Assembly (NCBI GenBank): GCA_902486425.1
Contig: CABTOK010000003.1
Coordinates: 1-64,000 of the forward strand
From: UBA11475 sp902486425
Lineage (GTDB): Bacteria > Bacillota > Clostridia > Christensenellales > Borkfalkiaceae
Length of the DNA: 64,000 nt
Direction: 5' to 3'
Shown: positions 8,032-17,283 of the stretch, one piece after another
Numbering within the stretch: position 1 is the stretch's first letter
Layout of the letters: each line of letters begins with the position of its first letter
The notes under the pieces: model-generated
Seen by the model: only the letters and a program-made list of their open reading frames with translations
Database searches by the model: none
What the model was told of the DNA's origin: nothing
Made by a program: the position numbers and the translations under genes

Positions 8032-8826
8032 ATGAAAAAGTTCAAAAAACTTATCCCCGCTTTATGTATGTTACTTGTAAGCGCGGTAATGCTCGGCACT
8101 ACGACCTTCGCATGGTTCTCCATGAACAACAAGGTTACCGCTACCGGTATGACTGTTGAAGCAAAAGCAAATACTTTGTATGCGGTTATTGCTCAGTCAG
8201 GTGATCTTCAGGATGGCAAAATAAAAACTGGTTTCACTCAGAAAAAAGCTACTTATACCAAGACTGAAAGCACTGATCTTTCGAGATATCCTATTGCATA
8301 CAACAATACTGAAAGTGCGTTAACGGTTGGTACAACAAGTGTTCCTTCCAAGAGTTTTTATACAGCAAACAGCACTGATCGTAATACTGCAGGTGATGCG
8401 ACTACTAACACTGGTGTGGCTAATGGTAAAGTAGTTACTTTTGATAGCAATGAAAACAACGCTTTCTGCAAAAACTATGCTGTTAAGTATACTTTCTATC
8501 TCGGAATAACTTCCGACTCTGAAAAAGATTATACCGGAAATGTAAAAGCTTACTGCACTTTAACCGGTGAAACCAATATCAAAATCAGAGCATATGTAGT
8601 TGTTGCCGACGTTACTACCGGTACTTATTTTGAAGCAACGGTAAACGAAGCTGGTGCAGTTGAAATTGCAAACAGCGTAACATTAGGAAAAGATGGAACC
8701 TGTGTTAAAGTTGATATCTATCTCTTTATCGACGGTAACTCCACTGGTGTTACTACAACTGGTACTCTTGCTAATATGAAAGGTTCTGCTGAATTCGGAT
8801 TCGTTCTTGATCAAGATCAGTTCTGA
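8032..8826 (+). CDS. TasA-like secreted fibre subunit (SipW-type signal peptide)
   Basis: A 264-residue secreted protein with a perfect AAGGAG site. The signal is KKFKK, a hydrophobic helix (about 8-25) and TTTFAWFSMNNKVTATG, the clearest SipW-dependent context in the window. The mature part is Thr/Ala/Asn-rich and predicted all-beta, with few charged clusters. The codons are biased to U-ending forms (GCT, ACT, GTT, GGT) unlike the neighbours, a pattern usual for very highly expressed genes. With a processing-type stem-loop before it and a leaky terminator after it, it is the best candidate for the major structural subunit. The SipW-like peptidase lies directly downstream. Assembly into fibres is inferred from TasA and camelysin. 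Confidence 0.75.
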   Translation: MKKFKKLIPALCMLLVSAVMLGTTTFAWFSMNNKVTATGMTVEAKANTLYAVIAQSGDLQDGKIKTGFTQKKATYTKTESTDLSRYPIAYNNTESALTVGTTSVPSKSFYTANSTDRNTAGDATTNTGVANGKVVTFDSNENNAFCKNYAVKYTFYLGITSDSEKDYTGNVKAYCTLTGETNIKIRAYVVVADVTTGTYFEATVNEAGAVEIANSVTLGKDGTCVKVDIYLFIDGNSTGVTTTGTLANMKGSAEFGFVLDQDQF

Positions 8827-8865
8827 TTCTAAGCAACTAACACAAAATAAACAATAAAGACAAAT

Positions 8866-8908
8866 CATTCCTGCGGCGGGTAACCGTCGCGGGGAATGGT
8901 TTATTTTT
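8866..8908 (+). terminator. Partial terminator after the TasA-like gene
   Basis: Strong stem CATTCC-GCGGCGG/CCGTCGC-GGAATG with a GTAA loop and a modest T-rich tail (TTTATTTTT). It probably lowers, but does not abolish, transcription of the peptidase and ATPase genes. Confidence 0.65.
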
Positions 8909-8957
8909 AAGATAACGCGCCGTCTTAAAATAGCCATTGATTTAAGGGTAAAAGGGA

Positions 8958-9713
8958 ATGGAAAACCAAAAAACAGGAAAAGCGAAAAAAGTTATCGGCA
9001 TAATAGTGAACGTACTTTTATGGTTGTTCGTTATATTTGCCGTAGCGGTTACCGTTATAGCCGTTTCCGCCAATACGAACAAGAAAAACGTTCCGACCAT
9101 TGGCGGAAAGTGCTATCTGACGGTCTTATCCGACTCTATGAACGCGGATAAGCCTACAGGGGTTGCCTCGGATAAGCCGAGCGGCTTCAAAAAGAACGAT
9201 CTGATAATAGGGAAGTATATCGCGGATAACGAGTCCGAAATAAATAAGCTCGAAGTCGGCGATGTAATTACGTTTGAATACGACATAAATCGCGACGGGA
9301 AAATTTCCGCCGGCGAATACAACACGCACCGTATCGTCGAAGTAGTTAAAGAAGGCGATTCGGTCAAGTACTACAGAACGCAAGGCGATAATTACGAGTA
9401 CAGCAAAGGCGGTACCGAAGAAGTTTACGCTTCGAGAATTATCGCAGTATATACAGGCAAAAAGATAGGCGGCATAGGCGCGGTCTTTACGGGACTGCGT
9501 AAACCTGTCGTCTTCGGTCTTTGCATTGTTCTTCCGCTCGCGGCGTTCTTCGTTTACGAACTCATAATTTTTATCAAAACCGTGGTTTCGGTCAAAAACG
9601 ACGGCAAAAAAATGATTTCGCAAGCGGACGAAGAACTCATAAAGCAGCGCGCAATCGAAGAATATATTAAAAAACAACAGGCGGAATCCGATTCGGGCGA
9701 AAAGTCCGAGTAA
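8958..9713 (+). CDS. SipW-like (ER-type) signal peptidase I
   Basis: A 251-residue membrane protease of the S26B (SipW/archaeal-ER) type, which cleaves signal peptides of TasA-like proteins. There is an N-terminal membrane helix (about 11-33), the catalytic serine in VLSDSMNA (about residue 57), a conserved GDVITFEYD strand, the catalytic histidine in THRIVEV (about 116) where bacterial type I enzymes have lysine, and a TQGDNYEY segment. A second membrane helix lies at about 185-207, followed by an acidic cytoplasmic tail. Its location directly after the TasA-like gene points to that protein as substrate. A second peptidase of the same class lies at 14190. Confidence 0.85.
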   Translation: MENQKTGKAKKVIGIIVNVLLWLFVIFAVAVTVIAVSANTNKKNVPTIGGKCYLTVLSDSMNADKPTGVASDKPSGFKKNDLIIGKYIADNESEINKLEVGDVITFEYDINRDGKISAGEYNTHRIVEVVKEGDSVKYYRTQGDNYEYSKGGTEEVYASRIIAVYTGKKIGGIGAVFTGLRKPVVFGLCIVLPLAAFFVYELIIFIKTVVSVKNDGKKMISQADEELIKQRAIEEYIKKQQAESDSGEKSE

Positions 9714-9731
9714 TCCGCGATTAAAGGTAAT

Positions 9732-11300
9732 ATGACAGATTTTTTGTACGGCTTCCTGACATGGTTCAAAGCCTTTTTCGGTAATATTGTAGACGGTCTT
9801 TGGACTATACTTAAGGGTATCGGGCTCGGTATAGCCAAAATTTTCGACTTCCCATATTATTTTAAGCTCTGGCATGACGAAAGCGCGAATTTCGGCGTGA
9901 TGGACTGGATTTTATCCGTTCTCGCGTTTATTCTCGCGTTCGCTGTTGTCGCCGGAATTATTTTCCTTATCGTTTTATGGGTACGAAAATTCATCCGCTT
10001 CCGCTCTACGCTCATCGGGAACGAAGATCTTTTAGAAGAAATATCCGACCTTCACCGCGACGTGTTAAGACTTACCAACGAAAAGGAACGTATCATTCAG
10101 CTTAAGGTAGCGCAGGCGGGGCTTTCGTACGAGCAGATGAAGAAGATGTTCGACGAAGAAATGAAACTTGCCGAAGCCGCCGTGAACGAAGAAAGCGGGG
10201 AAGCCTTGCCCGACAATTCGCAGACGAGATTTTTACGTCTTGCCGCCGTTGACGAAAAGTACGCCTTTTACGAAGCGCCCAAGTACGACGAGAGCCTTAC
10301 TTTAAGAGAACTCTGCGACGATTTAAGGAACTTCGCGTGCTATAACAACGCGCTCTATTACGACGTTAAAACCATAAGACTTATGCTTGCCGGATTCGCT
10401 TCGACAAAGCTTATAATCCTGCAGGGTATATCCGGTACAGGTAAAACTTCGCTCCCGTACGTTATGGGCAAGTATTTCTGCAACGACGCGACCATCGCTT
10501 CCGTTCAGCCGTCCTGGAGAGACCGTAACGAACTTTTCGGATACTTCAACGAATTCACCAAAAAATTCAACGAAACCGAAGTTTTACGCCGTATTTACGA
10601 AGCCGGTTATAACGACGACTTAAACGTTATCATTCTCGACGAAATGAACATCGCCCGAGTGGAATATTACTTTGCCGAAATGCTTTCGGTACTCGAAATG
10701 CCCGATCCCGACGAATGGAAGATCGAACTCGTTCCGTCGTCCTGGGACACCGATCCCGCAAAGCTTAAAGACGGATGTCTTAAGATCTCGCAGAACGTCT
10801 GGTATATCGGCACAATCAACAACGACGATTCGACCTTCTCGGTATCGGATAAGGTTTACGACCGTGCTTTCGTCATCAATCTCGACAGCAAGGGCATACC
10901 CTTCGACGCGCCCAAGACGGACGCTAAGAGAATTTCGTACTCGTACGTCGAAGAGTTGTATCAAAAGGCTATCGAAGAACATCCCGTCTCGCAGGAAATG
11001 CTCGATAAAATCGAACGTCTCGATCTGTTCGTCATCGAACACTTCCGCGTGGCTTTCGGTAACCGTATTATGAAACAGCTTAAAAACTTCGTTCCGGTTT
11101 ACGTTGCTTGCGGCGGTACCGAAACCGAAGCCGTAGACTATATTTTCGTTACTAAAGTATTCCGTAAGTTCGAAAGTCTTAATCTTTCGCTTATCCGCGA
11201 CGAGATAAGACCGCTTATCAACTTTTTGGATGCGGAATTCGGCAAAGGCAGCATGAAGGAAAGTATAGCATACCTTAAACGTTTACAAAAAACATATTGA
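9732..11300 (+). CDS. Membrane-tethered McrB-like AAA+ ATPase
   Basis: A 522-residue protein with a long membrane helix (about 56-85), a coiled-coil linker (about 95-155) and a C-terminal AAA+ module. Walker A is GISGTGKTS (232-240). A PSWRDRNELFGYFN segment (260-273) resembles the substrate loop of McrB-type AAA+ proteins. Walker B is VIILDEMN (299-306). Sensor I lies in YIGTINNDDS, with an arginine in SDKVYDRAF. The McrB relationship is the best fit, although no DNA-binding N-domain is present. It is an unusual member of a signal-peptidase/TasA operon. It might remodel or power assembly at the membrane, or be a co-opted or active defence module. It lies 18 nt after the peptidase gene. Confidence 0.7.
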   Translation: MTDFLYGFLTWFKAFFGNIVDGLWTILKGIGLGIAKIFDFPYYFKLWHDESANFGVMDWILSVLAFILAFAVVAGIIFLIVLWVRKFIRFRSTLIGNEDLLEEISDLHRDVLRLTNEKERIIQLKVAQAGLSYEQMKKMFDEEMKLAEAAVNEESGEALPDNSQTRFLRLAAVDEKYAFYEAPKYDESLTLRELCDDLRNFACYNNALYYDVKTIRLMLAGFASTKLIILQGISGTGKTSLPYVMGKYFCNDATIASVQPSWRDRNELFGYFNEFTKKFNETEVLRRIYEAGYNDDLNVIILDEMNIARVEYYFAEMLSVLEMPDPDEWKIELVPSSWDTDPAKLKDGCLKISQNVWYIGTINNDDSTFSVSDKVYDRAFVINLDSKGIPFDAPKTDAKRISYSYVEELYQKAIEEHPVSQEMLDKIERLDLFVIEHFRVAFGNRIMKQLKNFVPVYVACGGTETEAVDYIFVTKVFRKFESLNLSLIRDEIRPLINFLDAEFGKGSMKESIAYLKRLQKTY

Positions 11301-11346
11301 TAAATAAGCAGTATTTATCTGAAGATTTTGACAGAGAGTGAGCAGT

Positions 11347-14193
11347 ATGGATTCAGGAGAAACCAACAACTTAAAACGTGAAAATTTCGCCTGGCTCGAC
11401 AAGCTCAGATACGAAAAATCTTTCACGGCGAAACTTCTTCTCGCAGACCAAAGCGTAAAAGATTATTACGCTTTAATCGTCGGCGAGATACTATCCTACG
11501 ATAAAACGCGCGCCCGCAACGGCTGGGGCGGCGTTGCTTTTACCGCCGGCAAAAACGCTTTCGCCCGGGTAGAAATAAAGGGGAAAACCCTTTACGTTTA
11601 CCTTGCCGGAGAAGCCGAAGACTGCTCGTCGCTTAAATATAAGGCGGCTGCCGTCGGCGACAAAAAGAAGTACGAAAAGACTCCTTCCGTTCTTAAAATC
11701 AAGAGCGAAGGCGCCGCAAAAAACGCCGTTAAACAAATCGAAAAATTAGCCGTAAGTTTTTCACTTACCAAAAAAACCGACGGCGAAACTATACCTTTCG
11801 TTATTAAGCCCGAGAGCTTTGACAACCTTGTCGCGCGCGGGCTTATTCGCATGATCAATAAAAAGTCCGCAAAGCCCGAAGCGGAAGAAGTTTCGGCAGC
11901 CTCTGACGAACAGACCGTTCCGGAAGCGACCGGAGCGGAACCCGAAATCAGGGAAGAAGAACTTTCCGCCTACGAAGACACCGTTTTATCAAAGTCCGAA
12001 CTTTTGAAACGCCACGGCTTATACGGCAAGATTTTATCCGATCTTTCGGGCGGCGTGACCGAGATTAAATCGAGCGAAAAATTAACTTTAAAAGCACTCG
12101 ACGAAGGCTGGATCGAAAAGGTCGAAAAGGCGCTTTCTTCCATAGACTTTTTACTTCGCAATCCCACACGTTACATTGCCGAAACCGAAGAAGTATTGCC
12201 CATCGAACTTACCCGCAAAATCACTGGGCGTTCGATAGCGCATCTCAGCATGCACACGGACTATATTTCTGAAGTAAAAGACGACGGCACGGTAACTCCT
12301 ACGAAGCTTCTTAACATATTCAGAGAAGATTCTTACCTTACTTATGAAAATAAATTTTTGAACACCCTTATAAACCGCCTTTACTTTTTCGTTACGGAGC
12401 GTTTCCGTCTGATAAATAAGCAGGGCGCGGACGAAAAATCCAACGTTTTAGATTACGAAACGCAATTCTTTTCGGGCGAGAAAAGGGGTACGATTAAAAT
12501 TTCGATAAACCTGTCCGAAGAAGTATCGGGCAGCGATTCGGACGGTATAAAGAGCGTTTATTCTTCGCCGCTTTATAAGCGCGCCGAAAAGCTTGATACA
12601 ATAGTAAAATCCTATATAAATTCGGATTTTTGCAAGGAACTCGGCAGAAACTTTATACGTCCGCCGGTAATGCGCACCAATGCGATACTCAAAAACAAAT
12701 ATTTCCGCGACTGTCTCGAACTTTGGGAATTTATCGAAAGTTACGACGATTCCGGTCTCGGCATAACGGTTAAAGAAAACGTTTTCACTCCGGACGAAGC
12801 CTGCGTAAACGGGCTTTACGGCTCGGCGGCGGTAGCCTTCCTTGAATTTTTACACGGAATAAACGCGGACGAAAGGACTCTTTCCGCTACTTACGAAACG
12901 CCTTCATACTCGCCGGTTATCTCCGAAATGCAGGAAAAACCTGACGAAACCGCTTACGACGTTACGACAAAAACCGAACAATACGAACCGGATACGGACG
13001 AACTTTTAATAAACGTTCTCGCCGCTCTCGAAGCGGAAGACGAATATCTGAAGTTAAATCCGTTTACAAGCGAAGAATCCGAAAACGTTCCCGAATCCGA
13101 GGAAACGGCAGCCGTAGAAGAGGTTGAAACGGCGGACGAAACCGCCGAAAATGCGGAAGAAGATCCGATCACCTTCAACGGCATACGGTACGTCAAATCG
13201 TTCGAAGCCAAGTTACGCCTTTCGGCGGACGAACTCAAAGAACGTTTTATCGGCATAATTAACCGCTTCGGCGAATACAAAGTCGGTGCGAGAAAGAGCT
13301 TTTCGTGCATGACGATTTCTGCCGGAAGAACGCGTATCGCGCGTATTACGATAAAGGGCAAAACTTTATGCCTTTATACGGCTCTTACCAAAGACGACTG
13401 TCCTGATAAGTACGAACTTTACAGACTTACCGACTGTTCCGATATAAAACGATATGAAAAAACTCCCGCTAAACTCAAAATAAAAAGCGACAGGGCGTTT
13501 AATCGTGCGCTCGCTCTTATCGATATTTTAGCGGAAAAATATTCGCTTAAAAAGGCGAAAACTCCCGTACTTTACGCAGCCTCCGACTATCCGGAAGCTT
13601 CGTTTGAAGAACTCCTTGCCGCAGGACTTATCAGAGAATCGAACGGTAACGCGTCGGTGAATAATGCGGATAGCGCCGCAAACGATCAGACGGTTGCGGA
13701 TAATAGCATAATTACCGCAGAAACGGTTGAAGACAGCGTTGCCGCGACTCTTGACGGCGAATCAGAACAAAACGGAGCAGTTACGGATGGCGCGATCGAA
13801 AATTCTTCGGAACCCGCCGACGCGATTTACGAAGAGATGAAAGAAAGGGACGATCTGAAGTCCTTCGAATACGGCGATTCGGGTAATCCGTTCGAAGCAA
13901 CGCCTATGACCGAATTTTTACCGAACACCTTCGACGCACTCAAAGCCGAAGAGAAAAACGCGATCGACAAAGTCGCAAACGAACCCGAAAGCAAAACGCT
14001 CCCCGGAATTTTATATCCCGATTCGATGGATTACTCCCGCCCCGCGCTTAAAGGCGTAGACGACGTAAAAGACTTTATTTCGGACGAAAAGGAAAGCAAA
14101 ACAGAGGCGGAAGAATCCGGAAATAAAGTCATGAGCGGCATGCTTAAAAAGGCAAGAAGCCTGTTTTCACGCAAAAGGGGCGGCAGACGATGA
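11347..14193 (+). CDS. DUF2357-like partner of the AAA+ ATPase with a duplicated domain
   Basis: ATG 11347 is preferred; a GTG at 11338 in the same frame is an alternative. About 948 residues. An N-terminal domain of about 130 residues (FAWLDKLRYEKSFTAKLLLA to the KIKSEGAAKNAVKQIEKLA region) recurs at about residues 610-740 (GIRYVKSFEAKLRLS to KIKSDRAFNRALALIDILA) with the shared cores K-G-K-T-L-x-x-Y and K-Y-E-K-T-P-x-x-L-K-I-K-S. Between them, YLTYENKFLNTLINRLYFF (about 335-355) and a following RPPVMRTNAILKN segment resemble the DUF2357 family that accompanies McrB-like ATPases. The rest is acidic low-complexity sequence. I see no nuclease motif. The 4-nt overlap with the next peptidase gene implies coupling. 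Confidence 0.55.
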   Translation: MDSGETNNLKRENFAWLDKLRYEKSFTAKLLLADQSVKDYYALIVGEILSYDKTRARNGWGGVAFTAGKNAFARVEIKGKTLYVYLAGEAEDCSSLKYKAAAVGDKKKYEKTPSVLKIKSEGAAKNAVKQIEKLAVSFSLTKKTDGETIPFVIKPESFDNLVARGLIRMINKKSAKPEAEEVSAASDEQTVPEATGAEPEIREEELSAYEDTVLSKSELLKRHGLYGKILSDLSGGVTEIKSSEKLTLKALDEGWIEKVEKALSSIDFLLRNPTRYIAETEEVLPIELTRKITGRSIAHLSMHTDYISEVKDDGTVTPTKLLNIFREDSYLTYENKFLNTLINRLYFFVTERFRLINKQGADEKSNVLDYETQFFSGEKRGTIKISINLSEEVSGSDSDGIKSVYSSPLYKRAEKLDTIVKSYINSDFCKELGRNFIRPPVMRTNAILKNKYFRDCLELWEFIESYDDSGLGITVKENVFTPDEACVNGLYGSAAVAFLEFLHGINADERTLSATYETPSYSPVISEMQEKPDETAYDVTTKTEQYEPDTDELLINVLAALEAEDEYLKLNPFTSEESENVPESEETAAVEEVETADETAENAEEDPITFNGIRYVKSFEAKLRLSADELKERFIGIINRFGEYKVGARKSFSCMTISAGRTRIARITIKGKTLCLYTALTKDDCPDKYELYRLTDCSDIKRYEKTPAKLKIKSDRAFNRALALIDILAEKYSLKKAKTPVLYAASDYPEASFEELLAAGLIRESNGNASVNNADSAANDQTVADNSIITAETVEDSVAATLDGESEQNGAVTDGAIENSSEPADAIYEEMKERDDLKSFEYGDSGNPFEATPMTEFLPNTFDALKAEEKNAIDKVANEPESKTLPGILYPDSMDYSRPALKGVDDVKDFISDEKESKTEAEESGNKVMSGMLKKARSLFSRKRGGRR

Positions 14194-14894
14194 AAAAAAA
14201 GGCCGCAAAAGTCTTTCAGACCGCGCTTTTTGTCGTAATAATCGTTCTTATTCTGACGGCGGTTTTCTTTATGATTATGAACCGCGCGAAGAACAACCGA
14301 CCTAAATTCGCGTTCGGCAAGGCGATTTTATGGGTAGAAACGGGCAGCATGAAGCCGGAAATCGACGAACGCTCCTATATCCTCGTTTCATCGGCAGATA
14401 AAAAGGACGTAAAAGTCGGCGACGTGATAGTGTTTGTCTGCAAAGACAAGTCTTTGCCCGTGTACAACGCGCTCGTGACTCACAGAGTTATCGAAGTAAC
14501 CGAAGCCGGCTACATAACAAAGGGCGACAACAACCCAGCGGCGGATTCTTTAGCGGTAGCAAGGGACGATATAGTCGCGATTTACGATAAAAATCTCCCT
14601 GTATGCACGTTCTTCGGCAGAATATTTTCGTCGGGGGCAGGGCTTCTTATAATCGTGGCGTTTACGCTGTTTGCGTGTGCGTTTATCTATATTCCAGACC
14701 TTATAAAGGCAGTAAAAGACATTAAAACCGAAAACAGAGAAGAAGAAATCGACCGCCGTGTAAAAGAAGAAGTCAAACGGCTCGAACGTGAATATAACGG
14801 AAAACAGCTTCCCTCTTCCGTATCTGCGGAAAACGAAAAAGAGAAGCAAGCGGATCCGGGCGAGCAAACCGAAAACGGTGCGAATAAGGTCTGA
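14190..14894 (+). CDS. Second SipW-like signal peptidase I
   Basis: A 234-residue membrane protease. It has an N-terminal helix (about 9-29), the catalytic serine in ETGSMKPEI, a VGDVIVFVCKD strand, the catalytic histidine in THRVIEV, a TKGDNN box and a second helix (about 150-172). A basic and acidic cytoplasmic coiled tail follows. The Ser-His pair places it in the ER-type branch with the 8958 gene, but the two share little outside the motifs, so they probably serve different substrates among the three SipW-type precursors here. It overlaps the upstream gene by ATGA and closes the operon. Confidence 0.85.
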   Translation: MKKKAAKVFQTALFVVIIVLILTAVFFMIMNRAKNNRPKFAFGKAILWVETGSMKPEIDERSYILVSSADKKDVKVGDVIVFVCKDKSLPVYNALVTHRVIEVTEAGYITKGDNNPAADSLAVARDDIVAIYDKNLPVCTFFGRIFSSGAGLLIIVAFTLFACAFIYIPDLIKAVKDIKTENREEEIDRRVKEEVKRLEREYNGKQLPSSVSAENEKEKQADPGEQTENGANKV

Positions 14895-14922
14895 AATCCG
14901 TCGGAATACGGCAAATAACAAA

Positions 14923-14964
14923 ATAAATATAATACAAGACATAATAAATATAATACAAGACATA
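14923..14964 (+). repeat. Perfect 2 x 21-bp tandem repeat with TATAAT boxes
   Basis: The unit ATAAATATAATACAAGACATA is present twice without a mismatch. Each copy contains TATAAT (14928, 14949), but no good -35 lies 16-18 nt upstream of either. It sits in the leader of the EAL gene. Confidence 0.7.
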
Positions 14965-14988
14965 TAAAAAGAGACTTAAAACAATAAG

Positions 14989-17283
14989 ATGAAGAACTTT
15001 CTCAGGAAAAACGGCAAATCCATAGCGGTTGCGGTCGCGGTGATTGCCTGCATATCGTTCCTTGCGTACATAGCGACTCTCGGCAGCGGCTATTATTCGA
15101 GCGTCGAAAACCAAGCCGTATCGCGTGCGGATGATTACGTCTACGAGCAAGCGGCTCACGTAAGCGCACAGCTCGAAGCCGTAAAGACTTCGGCGGAGTT
15201 CTTTGCGGAAGAAGTTTCGTCTAAAAAGGACAAAGAATCGTTCCACAACGCTCTCTCTTCGATACAAAGTTTTTCATCGGAAAAGGACCTGTATTTTGTC
15301 GATATTTACTATTCGGTGAAAGATAAAATTTACACCGCCCGAGGGGACGAATATGAGGCGTCGCCGGAGATGTATGCGCTGCTTTCGTTTGAAGGCACGG
15401 GAGTATCGAAAAACTTTTCGTATGAAAATACTTTTATGGCTTTTGCCGTTGCCGCCGATGCGGAATGTTCGTTTTCAGATAAAATAATCATCGTATACGA
15501 TCGTCACGCCGTCTCGCTCGAGAGCTTTGTTTACGAAGGAACGGAAGAAAACAAAACTCTTATACCGAGCGTAAAAGATTCCGAATTCGTAGTTTTATGC
15601 AAATACGACGGAAGAATTATGGAAAGAGTTGTCGTAAACGAAAAATTCGATCCGGGTACCGATACCGTTCAGGACGGTATCTTAAAAAAGTTCGTAAAAA
15701 AATCGGAAGATTACGCCAAGATAACGGCAATGTGCGCAAATGACGGAAAAGGTGCCGTTTCCGTTACCATAGACGGATCGGCGTACGTATTCGCGGTGTA
15801 TTCGTTATCGCCCGAAAACGGAAATATTTTTATTCTTGCCTTATACGATTTATCCGCGCTTTACGGCGAAGGATACACTCTCATATCGACCATATACGGC
15901 GCGATGGGAATACTTGCCGTCGCCGCCGCGTTCGGTCTTATATCTTTTATAGTAAGTCAGATCAAAATGAACGCGAAGATCCGTAAACTCGCAACGCAGG
16001 ACGAAGAACTCGATTGTCCGACGAGAGACGGCTTCGAATACAACGCCGAATCGATTTTACAGCGTTATAAGGCGACAAGTTTTGCGGTTATAATATTGCA
16101 GATACAGAGTTTCGATTATCTTTCCGAAAAGTTCGGCGAGGCCGAAAAGCTTCGCGCGCTTAAATTTATCCGCAACGTCTGCTATAATTCGCTCGTTACG
16201 GGCGAGACCTATGCTTATATAAAAGACGGTCAGTTCTTGCTGCTCCTTCATTACCGCGACAGAAAGGGACTTATCGTAAAGCTCAAAGGAATTTACAATC
16301 AGATAACCAAGTACGACGAATTTCCGGATAAAGACTACAAGATAAACGTATCTTACAGTATTTACGAGGTAAACGGCGAAGAAAAGCAGAGCGTAAGACG
16401 AATGGTAGACAAAGCCAAGATGGTCAAGAACGAATCCGCGGTTAAAACTTCGGAAGCGTCGTTCAACTTCTACGGCGATATGCTCAAAGAAAATTACGCA
16501 AAGCGCGCCGAAATAGAAGGCAGAATGAACATCGCTCTCGAAAACAACGAATTTCACTTGTTCTATCAGCCGAAATACAATCTTGGTAAAAAGACCATAG
16601 ACGGAAGCGAAATTCTCGTCCGCTGGTTCGACTCGAAGATAGACGCATACCGTTCTCCGGCAGAATTTTTGCCGCTGTTCGAAGAAAACGGGTTTATCAA
16701 CAAGCTCGACAGATTCGTGTTCTACCGCGCATGTCAGAATATTGCGGAATGTATCGAAAAACATATAATCGTATTTCCGGTATCCGTTAATATTTCGAGA
16801 GTAACGGCTATACAGCCCGACTTTCTGGCGTACTACACGCGTATAAAGAAAAAATTCAACATAAAAGACAACTTTATCACGCTCGAATTTACCGAAAGCT
16901 TCGCTTACGAAAATTACGAATATCTCGCGGGCATAGTCAACGAATTGCACGCGGCGGGCTTTATGTGTTCTCTCGACGACTTCGGCACGGGTTACTCGTC
17001 GTTCTCCGTCCTTAAAGAACTCGAAATGGACGAAATAAAACTCGACAAAGTATTCCTTGACAGAAGTTCGCATCCCGACAGGGACGAAATGCTGCTTCAG
17101 AGCGTTATAGGAATGGTCAAAAAAATAGGAACCAAGATAACGCAGGAAGGCGTTGAAAACAAAGAACAGTTCGACAAACTCATAGCTTACGGCTGCGACG
17201 TCGTACAGGGCTTCTATTTTGCAAGGCCGATGAAGTATTCCGACTACAGACAATTCGTCGAAGAAAATTTTTCAAAAAAATAA
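14989..17283 (+). CDS. Membrane EAL phosphodiesterase with degenerate GGDEF domain
   Basis: A 764-residue c-di-GMP phosphodiesterase. An N-terminal helix (about 10-30), an extracellular sensor domain (about 31-295, probably double-Cache-like) and a second helix (about 298-322) are followed by a GGDEF-like domain (about 340-500). There the signature is replaced by KDGQF, so it cannot be a cyclase but might bind GTP. The EAL domain (about 514-760) keeps the catalytic set: EILVR, VNIS, LEFTES, DDFGTGYSS, IKLDK, QEGVEN and VQGFYFARP. It should therefore hydrolyse c-di-GMP to pGpG. It follows the fibre operon with a 94-nt gap and would lower the ligand of the neighbouring riboswitches, forming negative feedback (inference). 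Confidence 0.85.
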   Translation: MKNFLRKNGKSIAVAVAVIACISFLAYIATLGSGYYSSVENQAVSRADDYVYEQAAHVSAQLEAVKTSAEFFAEEVSSKKDKESFHNALSSIQSFSSEKDLYFVDIYYSVKDKIYTARGDEYEASPEMYALLSFEGTGVSKNFSYENTFMAFAVAADAECSFSDKIIIVYDRHAVSLESFVYEGTEENKTLIPSVKDSEFVVLCKYDGRIMERVVVNEKFDPGTDTVQDGILKKFVKKSEDYAKITAMCANDGKGAVSVTIDGSAYVFAVYSLSPENGNIFILALYDLSALYGEGYTLISTIYGAMGILAVAAAFGLISFIVSQIKMNAKIRKLATQDEELDCPTRDGFEYNAESILQRYKATSFAVIILQIQSFDYLSEKFGEAEKLRALKFIRNVCYNSLVTGETYAYIKDGQFLLLLHYRDRKGLIVKLKGIYNQITKYDEFPDKDYKINVSYSIYEVNGEEKQSVRRMVDKAKMVKNESAVKTSEASFNFYGDMLKENYAKRAEIEGRMNIALENNEFHLFYQPKYNLGKKTIDGSEILVRWFDSKIDAYRSPAEFLPLFEENGFINKLDRFVFYRACQNIAECIEKHIIVFPVSVNISRVTAIQPDFLAYYTRIKKKFNIKDNFITLEFTESFAYENYEYLAGIVNELHAAGFMCSLDDFGTGYSSFSVLKELEMDEIKLDKVFLDRSSHPDRDEMLLQSVIGMVKKIGTKITQEGVENKEQFDKLIAYGCDVVQGFYFARPMKYSDYRQFVEENFSKK

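Noticed and set aside
9732..14193. Reading the AAA+/DUF2357 pair as a plain McrBC-type restriction system
   Set aside because: No DNA-binding domain or nuclease motif is visible, the ATPase is membrane-anchored, and the pair is embedded between two SipW-type peptidases. A defence role remains possible but is not the simplest reading.
16057..17253. 398-codon open frame on the minus strand
   Set aside because: It is an exact shadow of the EAL phosphodiesterase gene, has no ribosome binding site and encodes no recognisable domain.
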